Positions 11,001-22,587 of a stretch of DNA of 64,000 bases are shown here, in pieces. Position numbers and translations under genes: made by a program. The notes beneath the pieces are model-generated. The model was not told the DNA's origin. It made no database searches and saw only the letters and a program-made list of their open reading frames with translations. Source of the DNA: Branchiostoma belcheri. Its lineage: Eukaryota; Chordata; Leptocardii; Amphioxiformes; Branchiostomatidae. Position 1 is the first letter of the stretch. Each line of letters starts with the position of its first letter. The DNA lies in assembly GCF_001625305.1 (NCBI RefSeq), contig NW_017804531.1, forward strand, positions 826,226 through 890,225, given 5' to 3'.

Positions 11001-13462
11001 ATTGTATAGAAATAGATTTTACCTAGTGCTGTGCCCAAGGTATGGTCAAAGTCAGGCCCCGTACCGCCGGTATCCGTATGTCCCTGGTGCCATGTCCACT
11101 GAGCTGAGTCGTGGATGTCTTGTCGGTACCCGCAGATTGACGACACTTCAAATGTACAGTTTGGAGAGGCTAGCGGATACGGAGTTGTCGTTGGCAGAAC
11201 TGGGAAATGACGCAATGTCATTGGCTTTAGGGACAACTCACGAACTACACATTACCATTCACTCTGCAACAGCCTTATTCATTATGTTAATGATGTTATT
11301 TAGTACAAAGTCATATACGACTCCTAAAAACCATCATTTAAGTTTGAAATGAACCAAACTTCATAATTTTGGTCCCCTGAATATGTCATATATTTAAATA
11401 AAGGTCATCTGTGCTATAAGTATATAGTTATACAGCATCACAGTAGTACATATTTTGTTCAGTTGAATATTTACCGGTTGTTGTTATCGGATCACATTCA
11501 TCACTGACGGTGACGTCGTCGATAGCGATGTCTCCCCTGAAGCCGTTTCCGCGAACGGCCTCGAAGACGACGTTAAAACTGCTGCTTCCGTCCAACTGCG
11601 CATGTCCGAACTGCCAGGCGTTTCCCTGGTTACCGGTAACAGTCCAAACCGGGGCTCCCAGGATGCCTTGCTTCCTGATGTACACGTTCAGAGTCCCCAT
11701 GCTGCTGTCCCCGAACATGTGGTAGTAGAACCTCAGGCAGTAGGGAACACTGCTGACGGGGAAGAGCGCGGAGACAAGGCGGGCAGCGTCACCTGGACTG
11801 CCCACAGATGTCTCCAGGTACACGTAATAACCTAATGCCAACAAGGAATAGAACACATCCTTACGAAATGTGTGAGTGCAGTCATGGTTCTAACATATAC
11901 AATGTAGTTAAGTGTAGAAACTTAAATTCAACGAAGAGCTGCAGATTAAATCATATTAGTTATTCCAGTGTCTTTCTAGACAGAAAGGCAGGTGCATATG
12001 ACATAACAGCCCTCCCGCGAGTAGGATTGCCCTCGGCCTTCGGCCGTAGGGCGATCCGATGCGCGGTCGGGCCTATACCTCGGGCGATACGGAATACACC
12101 GTAGTATATATATATGAGGTGGGGTGTATACTTTAATCCACTTCACGCGCAAGTCAAAGACATCACAACATATATATGAGGTATAGTTAGAACAGAAATA
12201 TGTGCATCTTACAAAGGATGACATGTTCTAACATAGTTAACCGTGATATATTATAAAAACTCGTCTACTAATGTCTCAAAAAGAGAGAAGATACGTGTAA
12301 AGCTTAGATATACGTAGATAGTGCATAGCATAGTCTTAATATTCCTAATTTGTAGCTGATGTACTGCACTAAGCCCCACTAGCTGGGTCATGGATATGCA
12401 ATAAACTTCATTGTCATTGTCATTGTAGCTATTTGTGGACAGATGACAAAATAAAACCACGTTTTTACCAGAACCAAGAGTATGATCAACTGACGGTCCA
12501 GTGGCAGAGGTTGGTGTTTGTCCGGAATGACGGGTCCAGTCCAGGTCATCTGTGCTGTCTTGTGTGTACCCGCAAAGGTCACTGGTCTCAAAGTCGCACG
12601 GCCATGCTGTACATTGGGCTGTCTCACAGAGAGCGTATATGAGAGGTCAAGACGTTTAAGTCAAGTCAGTAAATTAACAACTGGTACAGTTCACAACAGA
12701 CTGTCAAATCATGAAGCGACCAGCCAGTCTATATTGATTTTAGGCTACACACTGCCCTACTGTCAAACAAAAGTATTTAAAATATTGACTATAACTAGAA
12801 AGGCCGGGAGCAAATGCAGCAAATGGCTTCACCACATCCCCCGTACCAAAAATGGACATATCCCTCTCCCACACAAAAAAGGATTGTTCCTAAATCACCC
12901 ATGTCCAACATGTGAAGTCAAGTCTTCCAACAGTCTATACCCCCATGCAGCAATGGAATCTTCCGACGCCTTCCAATGTTGGAACGAGTGTTTTAAAGGT
13001 CTAAATGTGAATTGTGAACACTATATTCAAAGCATTTGGTGCCACTTTGTGGTATGATGAAGCCATAAAAATACTGTAACGTTACAGTTGTAGTAATAAA
13101 TGGAGGTCTGTTATGACAGATAATGATATGTAACCTGTAGTTACAGCAAATTCATTCTAAGGAGGAATTAATATCTTAGTGACAGCAAAACGGAGCAACG
13201 CGGAAGGATTTCGTGACCCTTTCGACACTTTCAGTACTGTACAGTGCAAGCAATCAATTCCCCAAACTTCATGACGTTTTTGCGCATTTGTTAGTGCCTT
13301 GGTACTAATAACTCTGACAAGTCCCCATTAAGATAGTTTTAAAGTTCTCTAGTAATCTCTACCGTTTCAACGTCTAGATCAATGACATTGTCTCGTACCT
13401 GATGGTAAATGTTGCATAATTAGGACGAACGCGCAAACCGCCATAGTCCATAGCGAGTCCAT
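8087..13462 (-). CDS. Two-MAM transmembrane receptor with tyrosine-repeat tail, 863 residues, nine exons
   Basis: Exons: 13462-13399, 12618-12469, 11831-11475, 11199-11023, 10778-10537, 10434-10317, 10089-9592, 9346-9208, 8933-8087. All junctions are GT-AG, all phases agree, and the total is 2592 bases including the stop. Residues 1-21 are a signal peptide (MDSLWTMAVCAFVLIMQHLPS). MAM domains run about 29-184 (CDFE, LCGY, DHTLG, YCLRFYYHM, FRGDIAIDDV) and 205-369 (CTFE, ICGY, DHTLG, YCLTFWYHM, YRGDIAIDDV), each with four conserved cysteines. Residues 370-535, one exon, form a Ser/Thr/Pro-rich stalk with two related halves, probably O-glycosylated. The membrane span is about 555-578, followed by RKKK. 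The tail carries YEEL (627), YIEI (658) and YQSL/YQTL/YQHL at 780-834. MAM domains mediate adhesion and dimerisation; the tail suggests SH2- or adaptor-based signalling or endocytosis. Orthology is not known. Confidence 0.9.
12362..12427 (+). mobile_element. LINE-like 3' tail in intron
   Basis: A short segment ends in GCAATAAACTTCATTGTCATTGTC-type hexamer repeats, like CR1/L2-type LINE tails. It lies inside an intron of the MAM receptor gene. No coding remains. Confidence 0.35.
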
Positions 13463-13844
13463 GCTGTTTTCGTACGGTAATGTTAGCACGAGCTTGAAGG
13501 AATAGTCCCTAACACCCGCGCAAGGAACCCTTGCTTATCGATCTAAGCATGACAGATTTATTTTCAGTTAAAATATTTCAGCGTCTTTTATTACGGTGAA
13601 CACTGCAGGTTTACCGTGATACGTGTCATGTGAGCCAATTTATACTGGTAACCCACGACGACGATCTACCGGTTGGTTGTTAACCGTTGAATAGGTGATT
13701 GATTAAGTGCTTGTAGTCGAACGATAAACAGACCATTTGTCTGGAACCTTGTCTATAGAATTTTACCGCAACCTGGCAGCGACAGTAACCAACAACCAGA
13801 AATGGCTCAGGAAATTATGAGATAGCTGCCATACTTTGATTTTT

Positions 13845-14225
13845 TGCAGTAAGGCCATACCCACATAATTTCGTGGATGACATCCGCGCGCGCATTGATT
13901 TTCGTCTGTTCTCAACAAATTAAAAAAAAAAAGATCGCGTCCTCCAAGGCTATGGCTTGGGTAGTCCAAGGTAGTTAGCGACAATAGGGAGCCGGCGGTA
14001 TCTCTGGAGGATGGCACACAGGCTACCGAAGCTCCACGACTCAAGAACTCAGTACATACGTACAGTGCCGATTCATAAATTCCGCAAAAAGCCAACATGT
14101 GCCGGCTTGTCGTATACGTCGCTAAGTACTGCCGCAAATTCACAATACCAGCTTTGTATTCCTTTGGTTTAGTAGCATTTTTATTTTCGGCCGCGCGCAC
14201 TAGTCTTGGGGTCTTCAGAGGAGAG
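13845..14225 (+). mobile_element. Short dispersed element, second copy
   Basis: This matches 3575-3935 with scattered differences and a few insertions, such as an extra block around GGCGGTATCTCTGGAGGATG. It lies just upstream of the MAM receptor start and could lie within or near its promoter. It is non-coding and of unknown class, possibly a MITE. Confidence 0.5.
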
Positions 14226-14352
14226 TTTTTGTTTTACAAAGAGGCAGAATTTTAATGGATTCAAGCACAAGCAAAGCCCAATGTTCAAAGTGCAGAGAAA
14301 TATCTTTTCATTAGAGGGCGCTTTTTAACGCTTTTTAACTTCTGTTAAAGCT

Positions 14353-14702
14353 GCATTATGTAACATCAGGGAGATACAAAATGTGAATTTACTCAAAGTA
14401 AGTTGAGTCAACCCTACTCCACTGCAAATAAGTGCCATTCCAGAAGTGTAGATGCCAAAAAATATCATGCCTTATGAGTGTGCTTAAACCTTGAAACACA
14501 ACTGTCAACCATGTTTGTTTACATTAGGGTAGTTTGAGGTGGCACCACAAACTGGGTACGCCATGTGTGGGCTGTTAGCACCAACCATAAGTGTAAAAAA
14601 TGGTAGATTATTGCACAAATATGCTGAAAAGTAAGTTACAATCACAGGAATATTTCGTTAACAACACCTTTCAATTTTTGGTGCAAAAATGTTACATAAT
14701 GC
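14353..14702. mobile_element. MITE of about 350 bp with GCATTATGTAACAT ends
   Basis: The left end is GCATTATGTAACAT and the right end is its exact complement, ATGTTACATAATGC. A diverged copy lies at 22259-22587 with shared internal words (TTGAATCAACCCTA or TTGAGTCAACCCTA, GCCTTAYGAGTGTG, TTTTTGGTGCAAAAATGTTA). Both lack coding capacity. Confidence 0.7.
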
Positions 14703-16059
14703 CCCTGAAAGAAAACTACTGTCTACTGTCAACAACCCTGTTAACCTCTCAAATCCCACTCATCGTAGAAAATGTGGAACTCTTCGTCTTCCACACCTTC
14801 CAAAAAAAGAAGTCAAAAAGTCAGTTTTACAAAGAAGTTTAATCAATTCATTATGGATTTTAACAAAGTTCAATGCTCAACTTGCACACACATATTTTCC
14901 GTTAGGTGGCGCTTTTTAACAACTCAATGCATTAACGTTATTTTAACAACTTCGGGAGCTCCTTGGTCAGACCCCAAGACTAATTTTCTTATTTATAAAC
15001 CCACTTTAACACCGTCTGTCTCCACATCGATTTGCTGTCTCCTGGACAAAAAACAAATGTGGATTTTTACCGAAAATTCCTGTGCGAAACGTCGACTGCA
15101 GAGAAACTGTAATCCCGAGTATCGATTGAAACGATTTGTGAGGATTTACTAGCAGACAGTGTTCTAGCCAGTCTAAATTTTTTTTTCAATCATCCCAATT
15201 TTGTTTCACGTAACATCATTTGTTTCACGTCACCAATCCTTGGCGGGTCCGGGGGCATGCTCCCCGGGAATATTTAAAAATCTTGACCGTCTGAAATGCT
15301 ATTTCCTTCATTTTAAGGGACAAATTTTGCTGGTAGACTAAGCTTCAATATAGTTTAATCGAACTTTTTCTGTATCTTTACACGCCGATTTTTGTCCGTC
15401 AAAGATGACGCATTGGGCAAATTTGGCTTTCAATGCTTCCAATGTCTCCAAAGAGTCTGTTGTTGAACACGAAGTCTCCACCAGTCACCGTATTTTTTTC
15501 TACAGAACAAAACTTTTAGAACAGCTGTAAATTTTTTTTTGCCAAATAGCACATCTGTTACAAACAACAAGGGAGTTGCTGTCTGACTCCAAGTCCCTAG
15601 GGCCCTGCACAGTGTATGTATATCACTACCATTAACTGAATTTAAGCCCCAAGACACCTGCACACACATATGCGGTATTCACAGAGGAGTTCACTTCTGG
15701 CAGCGAGTCAAAACTTTGGGGAGACATGCCCTGGCCTTTATACGCTATCTAATAAAACAAGATCATGCTGATTTATCATAAGAGCGGTTATGAACGAGTT
15801 TTGATGTCAAGAGCCGCACCACTGGAGGATATGCGAACAAAAAATATTACATTAGAGTTTGTGCTCTTGGGTGTCGTGAAAAGGGAGTTTGATAGATTGG
15901 TTACTCAACGTACAGTAGCTACAAGAATGTACCTTCGGGCCCTGGGCTTACATTTCATTAAGACTTCGATCCCTATAAGAACATCATGACGGAAATGAAT
16001 TTGCAACTTGCAAACTTCTAAACGTGTCAAAGAATGCGAAATATTGCAGCGTAAAAATG
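14703..16059. other. Non-coding DNA
   Basis: I see no gene. At 15178-15425 there is a dispersed repeat shared with 60570-60835 (for example GGTAGACTAAGCTT, TATCTTTACAC and GATTTTTGTCCGTCAAAGATGA-like words). The rest is AT-rich and unassigned. Confidence 0.4.
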
Positions 16060-16280
16060 TATCGGTATAGCCTGTATAACCGCCCTTCGGTGTAACACAC
16101 CAGCTTCGCAGGCACGCGGCGCGGCGGCAGCTGGCTTCATTACACCAAACGACTTGTTACACGTAGCCCTTGAACATCTAACTCTAAGCATTGTTTAAAG
16201 CTATCTAATGACAATACCCCTACTGTACTTGGTGACAGCGAGTTCCACTCTGCGATAGTTCTACGAAAGAATGAGTTTTT
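16060..16280 (+). repeat. Dispersed element carrying one 50-bp satellite unit
   Basis: It starts with one unit of the 50-bp satellite (ATAACCGCCCTTCGGTGTAA) and continues with GCAGGCACGCGGCGCGGCGG, GACTTGTTACAC, GACATTGTTTAAAGCTATCT-like and ACTTGGTGACAGCG. The same order occurs at 42085-42290 and 43465-43690. The tandem arrays elsewhere look like amplification of its first part. Confidence 0.65.
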
Positions 16281-16945
16281 GAACACCTCAATTATCCTTC
16301 AGTCTAATAGAACCCCCAGCTCTGTTTCCCCCGTAACAACCCAGAAGAAACCCTCTGCCATCTGGTGGATAAAGGGAACCGAAACATTTATCGATTATTG
16401 GATACTGACTTCAGCTGATGGCACGATAACTCTCGTACTTCTTTGACAGAAATGACAATAGACGGTAACTTGTATTGCATCGGATTGGAAGGAACGGTAA
16501 CTGGTCTTGTAACGGCTTAGGAGGGCCACGGATCATGAATGATCGACTACCCGTACTGGTAAATGGGGAACTACATATTCTGGCCATGGAGAGTAAGCTA
16601 TGACCTGTGTGGATTTGGAGGTTTTACGTTAGGTACTAAGTGTTTTCTGTAGCATTATTTTCTGAGCTTCCCAGGGTAATTGAAATGGTTACCGGAGAAG
16701 AAAAGCGCTTTTCCGGCAGCTATGTAATGTACATTGTACCTGGTAGAATCGTCCTGTTTACTAGCGGGATCACAATTGCGTCAAGATGTCGGCAGAACGC
16801 ACAGTGCCCTCGCGAAACCTGTTTTTTTTCACGGTTTTTTAATATTTGTCCAACGTTGCATCAGGATTTTGCCCGGTGCAGAAGATATATTTTTCGACAC
16901 AACATTTGAAAACTACACGTACACACGGCATGTCATCCTTAAATA

Positions 16946-17035
16946 TAGCCTGGTATCCAGCCTTGTTAGCTTTAGTCCGCTACCCAAGATCCGACGGGGA
17001 GCGGACTAAAGCTAACAAGGCTGGATACCAGGCTA
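16946..17035. mobile_element. 90-bp palindromic MITE with 9-bp target duplication
   Basis: Arms of about 37 bp (TAGCCTGGTATCCAGCCTTG on the outside, AGCGGACTAAAGC inside) are exact inverted copies around a loop of about 15 bases. Flanks CCTTAAATA and CCTTAAACA form a 9-bp target duplication with one mismatch. It is very short and nearly undiverged, so it is a young insertion. Confidence 0.85.
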
Positions 17036-18051
17036 CCTTAAACACGTGAATACAACCTTAAAGAAGACGTTCTGTTGAAGTGTTATTCGCAATACAATAC
17101 GGCTTTGGCTAGGACACAGTACATTCTGCTCTCTAGGCGTGAGGTACAGATTACGGTGCTTGTCAAAGACAAGAGTCACAGAAACTTGATAATTAACTGC
17201 AATTCACATTTATTTATCACAGACTAACTCGCACAAATCGGTATCAAATCAGTTAGAAATGTGTGACATTTCTAAACAGTGAATATCCTGCATGCTTCTC
17301 ATTCGCCATATCGTACACCAATGTACATTTGATGATCGAACTTCACAACAAATATCTTGATTTATAAGAGCCACAATTCCTTAGATTCTCGAATTCCGAC
17401 AATTTTACAACGACTAAGACATCGGTAAGGGGAGATATAAGAAATCAGAAATGTACACAATTTCCCTGGGCACAACGAGGTTACTTTGCCGTTGAATTTG
17501 TACACCAAGGACAACGTAAATGTAAACTTACAGAATCATCAGTAATACATTTTTTCTTTGCGTGATTCCTATGCTCATCGGGCTAGAAAACGGCCAAAAT
17601 TTCGTCTAAATTTATGTAAATCGATCAAAATGAAATTAGTCACTGAGCTATGTGACATCACCACTTTTAAAGTTACACCAAGGTCATAATAATAAGAAAG
17701 TGTATTGCTTTATACTTATTCCAACTTCGAGGAAAGGAAACTACTATCTTAGGTAAAATTTTCCAATACATTTGAAAGTTATACAATATATGTATTCGCT
17801 TATACATTCTTGATTGTGGTTGTGTGTACTGTATGTACGTACGCATGCGCAGTAGAAAGGGCACAGTTGTGTGTGATTGTGAAGGCATTTCCCATGAGGC
17901 GCCAGCGCCTGGTCACGTGACGCGTGATTTAAACATTCGTCAGATCATCCAGATCCTTTGTCGTTATTGCATACAAGTCACGTGAAAAATATGATTACGG
18001 AATCACACATATGTCTTTACTAACATACCTAACCTGTGAGGCGTGTGTATA
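17036..18051. other. Non-coding DNA
   Basis: AT-rich unique sequence; no gene, RNA or repeat could be supported here. Confidence 0.4.
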
Positions 18052-18189
18052 TAATCTCCAAGCGGATTCAGTACGTGGGGCAAGGGGACTTTATGTAGAC
18101 CGCCTGTATCCAACGTTCGCCCCACAGTTAAATGGATACAGGCGGCGAACATAAAGTCCCCTTGCCCCACCGAATCTGCTTGGAGATCA
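18052..18189. mobile_element. Palindromic MITE with TAATCTCCAAGC ends
   Basis: Inverted arms begin TAATCTCCAAGCGGATTC and continue with GTGGGGCAAGGGGACTT and GGATACAGGCGGC. A sister copy lies at 53518-53663. Flanks TGTGTATA and TATGTATA are an approximate 8-bp duplication. The 15-bp end TAATCTCCAAGCAGA also caps otherwise different elements at 49529 and 54581, so one transposase could mobilise them all. Small MITEs of this type have been described from amphioxus. Confidence 0.85.
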
Positions 18190-19777
18190 TATGTATAATC
18201 ATTCCTAGATTTATTACAATATGAAAGAAATCAAGCATGGTTGAAATTCATGATTTTTTACAATGCAGTAAACCCAGGTATATTCTTAAGTGCACCTTCC
18301 AACACATAAACCTGCATTTGTGCCTTTGCTAAGATTGTCCACATGTCATGTATGTTTGTATAACACATTTGTAGTTATCGTGAGTTACACCGACGTTATC
18401 CAATAGGTTATGGATATCTTCAATTTTGAATAGCAGAAAGCTATTTTGACAGGCATTTCAACATTTTATAAAGGCCCAAATCCTTGTAAGATATACATAG
18501 CAAACATGAAATTCAAATGTTGATCGAAACTTAAAAGGCTTCCAGGCACAATTTGTTTTCAGTATTGATGGCAATGCGGACCCGGGGAGACATGTTCGAT
18601 CCTTGCGAAGTCTTTTAGAAACCACGAACTGAAGAGATATGTTTCTTTTCTTGCCACTATCGACAGCCCTCTCATCTGTCGATGCCGGTTCCTCCATTAC
18701 CAGCAGTTTAGGCAAGTCAAGCCTGGCAGCTTTTGAAGATGTATCAGACTGGCGCACGGCTCCAATCGTTGTGTACATGTGCTGTGTAGACATCCATCCC
18801 GATAGAAGACATGATCACCCTTGGTATCTACTGTATAACCGCTAACGTAGCAAGATTGTTGGAGATTTGATGAATCGGTTGCCGGTGAACACAGCACTCC
18901 CAGGGGACAGCCTTTAACGTAGCCCGAAAAATCACATCACGCAAAGTTGGTCAGAAAAATGTCAAAGAAGATGAATGCGACTTGTCAAATTTATGCCGTG
19001 TCCCCGAGTGCTAGCCCGACTGGGACGCGTCACTTCGGCACCGCACGTCTGGAGCTGGCACGGCGCCAAGATTCCATTTGAGATAGCTTGCCATCGCGAT
19101 TGCCGAGAGCTTTACTCACCAGCACTCGGAGACGTCTCTATGTGTGTTCAGATGGTATCAAAGAAATACACGTAAAAGGACCGTGGTATTGAGCATGCAT
19201 GTAGCCATGCTGTTACGGTTACAGGAAATTACAAATGATAGCATAGATGTCAAAGTATATAAAAGTAAAAAAAATATTGACAGCGTGCGCTGGCATGTCT
19301 AGATCAGATCTTTATCTCACCAAAGCATGAAAAGTGGAAACGTCCTAGGTGTATCCAGGTATGTGGTAAGAAAGGCTACGTCCTAATATAAGGCAGAGAC
19401 ATTGAAGTGAAGTATCTGAGATCGTGTAGAGAGGATCAAGGTCTTGTCAAGCCAGGGCAAGGCGCCTATAGGCAGCTTGACAGTTTTTTCCTGGCCGAAT
19501 GGCGTGTCTTCATCGCATATCTTTGGGAATCTCGCTTGCAGTCCCGTCATTTTTTAAATGTCAAGGTTATCCTTTATTTATTAATCGGATAAAGACGCAC
19601 ATATGCTGCTGCGTTTGGAGAAGTTCCCATGGGATGTCGTTCATGGCCACGTACCTCCAACTTCCCTGATTGAAACGACGAGGCAATCGAAGAGTAGAAT
19701 CTGCTTCCCTCCCCGTCATGGCTACCTGAACATTTAACAATTTACATAGTTTGTAATAATTACTTTCATCATTAGAT
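18190..19777. other. Intergenic DNA downstream of the LRR gene
   Basis: No gene could be supported. A 111-codon open frame on the minus strand at 18458-18793 was considered and set aside. No repeat was recognised. Confidence 0.35.
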
Positions 19778-19783
19778 TTTATT
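19778..19783 (-). promoter_or_regulatory. Poly(A) signal AATAAA of the LRR gene
   Basis: AATAAA on the minus strand begins three bases after the TGA stop of the LRR gene. No other AATAAA is evident close by. If used, the 3' UTR would be only a few tens of bases. Confidence 0.6.
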
Positions 19784-19785
19784 CG

Positions 19786-20865
19786 TCATATACTTGCAAT
19801 GTGTGGCGAGTTCTGCATCCTCTGTCTCCTGTTTCTCTCCGTGGTGACCACAGCCGCCACCACGGCTACAACCACCGTGATGGTGATCACGAGAATCGTC
19901 ACCGTCTCGGCCACGCAAAAGTTCGTCCCCAGCGCTTTCAGCGTCACGTTTCGCACCTCCCCCGGCTTGTGACAGGCCAGCTCCTCGTAGCGAACGATGT
20001 GCAGGTTCTTCGTTAGATGGATCTTGTTAAACGTCCTCTGTAGGTCGCAATCGCAGTGCCACGGGTTCGAGTCCAGGTACAGGTTTGTGTACCGGCTCTT
20101 GATGTTACGAAACGTTTCGAAATTCACGGAAGACAGCTGGTTGACGTCCAGATTTAAGGACCTTAATGTCCTGAGATCCTTGAAGGAGGCGGGTGACATT
20201 CTGTTGATCTTGTTACCAGTAAGTAAGACGTGTTCCACGTCTAAACTTCCGCTAAATATCCCGTCTTCCATAGCGCTCAATCTGTTGTACTCGAGGTGTA
20301 CAAACTTCAGGCTATGCAGATGAGCAAAAGTCAAACTGTTCAACGTTGAAATATTATTCCTGTCTAGGTAAAGAGTCTGTAAGGAGTAAAGGTCCTCCTC
20401 GTTTAGGAAGCCCAGTTTTCTGAGAGAGTTGTAAGACAGCCTTAGGTCCTGAAGATTAATAAGACCGCGGAAGACTCCTTTTCGTAGGAATTTCAGCGAG
20501 TTCCACTGCAGGTTTAGAACCCTCAGCTCTCGCATGTTCTCAAAGGCCAACTCCGCGATGTCGGAGATGTGGTTGTTGTCTAGCGTCAGATAATGCAGCC
20601 GACGGAACCTCTGAAAGGACTGAGTCGTGATCTTGGTCAGGTTGTTGTTTCCGAGGTTGATGTAGTCCACGTCCGCGCCCATGCCGCCGGGCACGTTGGT
20701 GAACCCCTTCTCTCGGCAGTTGACGAACCCTGAGACGGCGTTGCAGGCGCACTGGTTCGGGCACAGGCAGACGGTCGGCCCGACCAGCAGCAGGAAGATG
20801 TACACGAGCTCCAAGATGAAGATCATGTCCTCTGGTGATTCCACCAATGTTAGCCAGCTGCTCAT
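19786..20865 (-). CDS. Leucine-rich repeat transmembrane protein, 359 residues
   Basis: The coding region is a single exon. Residues 14-32 are a hydrophobic signal segment. An LRRNT cap follows (CLCPNQCACN, then FVNCREKGFTNVP), then about eight typical 24-residue repeats of the form LxxLxLxxNxLxxL, about residues 66-266. An LRRCT cap comes next (NPWHCDCDL, then ELACHKP and NFC). A membrane span runs about 322-343 (TVTILVITITVVVAVVAAVV), with a short basic tail (RNRRQR). It should be a type I surface protein for adhesion or recognition, a class greatly expanded in amphioxus. The start at 20865 is limited by an in-frame TGA 15 bases upstream; the second ATG (codon 14) would give a more standard signal peptide. 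A likely acceptor, TTTTTCTTGCAG, ends at 20904, implying an intron in the 5' UTR. The ortholog was not identified. Confidence 0.93.
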   Translation of the reverse strand: MSSWLTLVESPEDMIFILELVYIFLLLVGPTVCLCPNQCACNAVSGFVNCREKGFTNVPGGMGADVDYINLGNNNLTKITTQSFQRFRRLHYLTLDNNHISDIAELAFENMRELRVLNLQWNSLKFLRKGVFRGLINLQDLRLSYNSLRKLGFLNEEDLYSLQTLYLDRNNISTLNSLTFAHLHSLKFVHLEYNRLSAMEDGIFSGSLDVEHVLLTGNKINRMSPASFKDLRTLRSLNLDVNQLSSVNFETFRNIKSRYTNLYLDSNPWHCDCDLQRTFNKIHLTKNLHIVRYEELACHKPGEVRNVTLKALGTNFCVAETVTILVITITVVVAVVAAVVTTERNRRQRMQNSPHIASI

Positions 20866-20934
20866 CCTCTCGGATAGTCACAGCTGTCCGGTGGAACTTT
20901 CCTGCAAGAAAAATGAAAACAAGGGTCTGTATCT

Positions 20935-21330
20935 GTATATAGCCGGTATAACAGCCCTTCGGCGTAACACATCAGCTTCTGTATCTTTATCTGTATCCGT
21001 ATCTGTATAGCCAGTACAACCGCCCTTCGGCGTAACACAAGAGCTTCAGTACATGTATCTGTATAGCCGTATAACCGCTCTTCGGTGTAACACACCAGCT
21101 TCTGTATCTGTATAGCCGGTATAACCGTGCTTCGGTGTAACACACCAGCTTCTGTATCTGTATAGCCGGTATAACCGTGCTTCGGTGTAACACACCAGCT
21201 TCTGTATCTGTATAGCCGGTATAACCGTGCTTCGGTGTAACACATTAGCTTCTGTATCTGTATAGCCGGTATAACCGCCCTTCGGCGTAACACAACAGCT
21301 TCGCAGGCACGCGGCGTGGCAGCAGCGGGA
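20935..21330 (-). repeat. 50-bp satellite array, about seven units
   Basis: Complement of the unit seen at 35423-36105. Units contain TATAACCGCCCTTCGGCGTA (or TGTA) followed by ACACACCAGCTTCTGTATCT, and end in TGTATAGCCGG. The array ends at CAGCTTCGCAGGCACGCGGC, the same junction as in the single-unit dispersed elements. It starts about 30 bases beyond the presumed 5' UTR acceptor of the LRR gene, so it lies inside that gene's 5' intron. Long open frames across it are period artefacts (50 leaves remainder 2 on division by 3). Confidence 0.92.
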
Positions 21331-21633
21331 TACATGACACAAAAAGATACTAGTACCAGTAGAGAAAATGAAGCCCGATAAAAACGTTTAAAAATAAACC
21401 GAAGTCTAAACCTAATATTGACTCATCATTGATGAATATTTGAACTAGGAAGGTAACATTTGCAAGGCAAATGCATAATATTTACCTTCGCATATGGTCT
21501 GCTTGTTAATTTTTACTCAAACACATTCATATATATGGTGACAGCAGTCTACATCCTTCCTGCTATGAAATTACAATATGATGTAACCCAATACTAGTTA
21601 CCATGGCAACAGACACTAGGTTCAGGTCAGAGG

Positions 21634-21805
21634 TCACTGGAGAAGAAGAGGAAGAAGAAACTGAGCAAAAACAATATGTTTTCCTTCGGTATACACAACA
21701 ATCAAAGTATCACAAAGCAAAGATCACTGGAGAATAAGAGGAAGAAGAAACTGAGCAAAAACAATATGTTTTCCTTCGGTAAACATAACAATCAAAGTAT
21801 CACAT
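21634..21805 (+). repeat. 90-bp tandem duplication
   Basis: Two adjacent copies begin TCACTGGAGAA and share GAGGAAGAAGAAACTGAGCA and ATGTTTTCCTTCGGTA. They differ at few positions, so the duplication is recent. Non-coding. Confidence 0.78.
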
Positions 21806-22258
21806 TTGTACCTCCTGTGTCCAAAGTGCATCTTTATAAGACATTCATTCGTACATGATTGATAATCGTTGCAGGGATGCGCGCTGCCCTTTTTTGCCCA
21901 CGTCAGCGGAAACTTGATTTTCATAAAGTTGCCTCCCCTCCCGGGGATAGTACAGGGTCAGGGGTGGCGGCGCAGGAGGTAAAACATTGCATTACCGATT
22001 CAGACCCTCTAGCGCGGATTAATTGGATTATTTATGAGATGTAATGGCAAAGTTGAGGACGTAACCATTTCCATGGGGAATACGCTGACGGAGACATTTC
22101 AAGTGCTTGACTTTTTAATTCGTTAATCTTTAACGTCTTTTTCTTCTTCTGACATCTATTATTTAGAGTGCTAGTTCTATACAACCACTTTACGCCACAT
22201 TGAAATCCATTTAATTTCTGATGACGATAGATGTCATTGTTAACGGTCTGGCCTAAAG

Positions 22259-22587
22259 TTATAATATGTAACATTAGGGCGATTCAAAAAGTAAATTTTC
22301 TGGTCATTTCTTAACAACGTAAGTTGAATCAACCCTAGCTAGCTACTCCATTGCAAATAAGGAGTGCATGGAATGGAGGTGCCAAAATATGATGCCTTAC
22401 GAGTGTGTTTAAGATATGGAAACACAGCTGTTAGCCATGTTTGTTCTAACTTGTAACTCTAAATATTAGAAATATAAGATAATTGCATAAATATGCATAA
22501 AAAGTGGAAGTAATAAATGGCAATCACGTGGAGATTTTTTTTCTACTACGATGTTTCAACTTTTGGTGCAAAAATGTTACACAATGC
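22259..22587. mobile_element. MITE, diverged copy of the 14353 element
   Basis: Ends ATAATATGTAACAT and ATGTTACACAATGC form a decayed inverted pair. Internal words match 14353-14702, but the middle is shortened. Older than, or drifted from, the first copy. Confidence 0.65.

Noticed and set aside
12388-12627. Minus-strand frame QPNVQHGRATLRPVTFAG
   Set aside because: Wrong frame over the first MAM exon; the frame with CDFETSDLCGY matches MAM and keeps splice phase.
18458-18793. 111-codon minus-strand open frame
   Set aside because: It has a plausible composition (DTSSKAARLDLPKLLVMEEP) but no convincing acceptor, no domain, and a second frame is equally open.
20862-21342. Repeated YTGYTDTEAG-type open frames, also at 35559-36129
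   Set aside because: They follow the 50-bp satellite period in every frame and on arrays in both orientations. No start context or conservation argues for translation.
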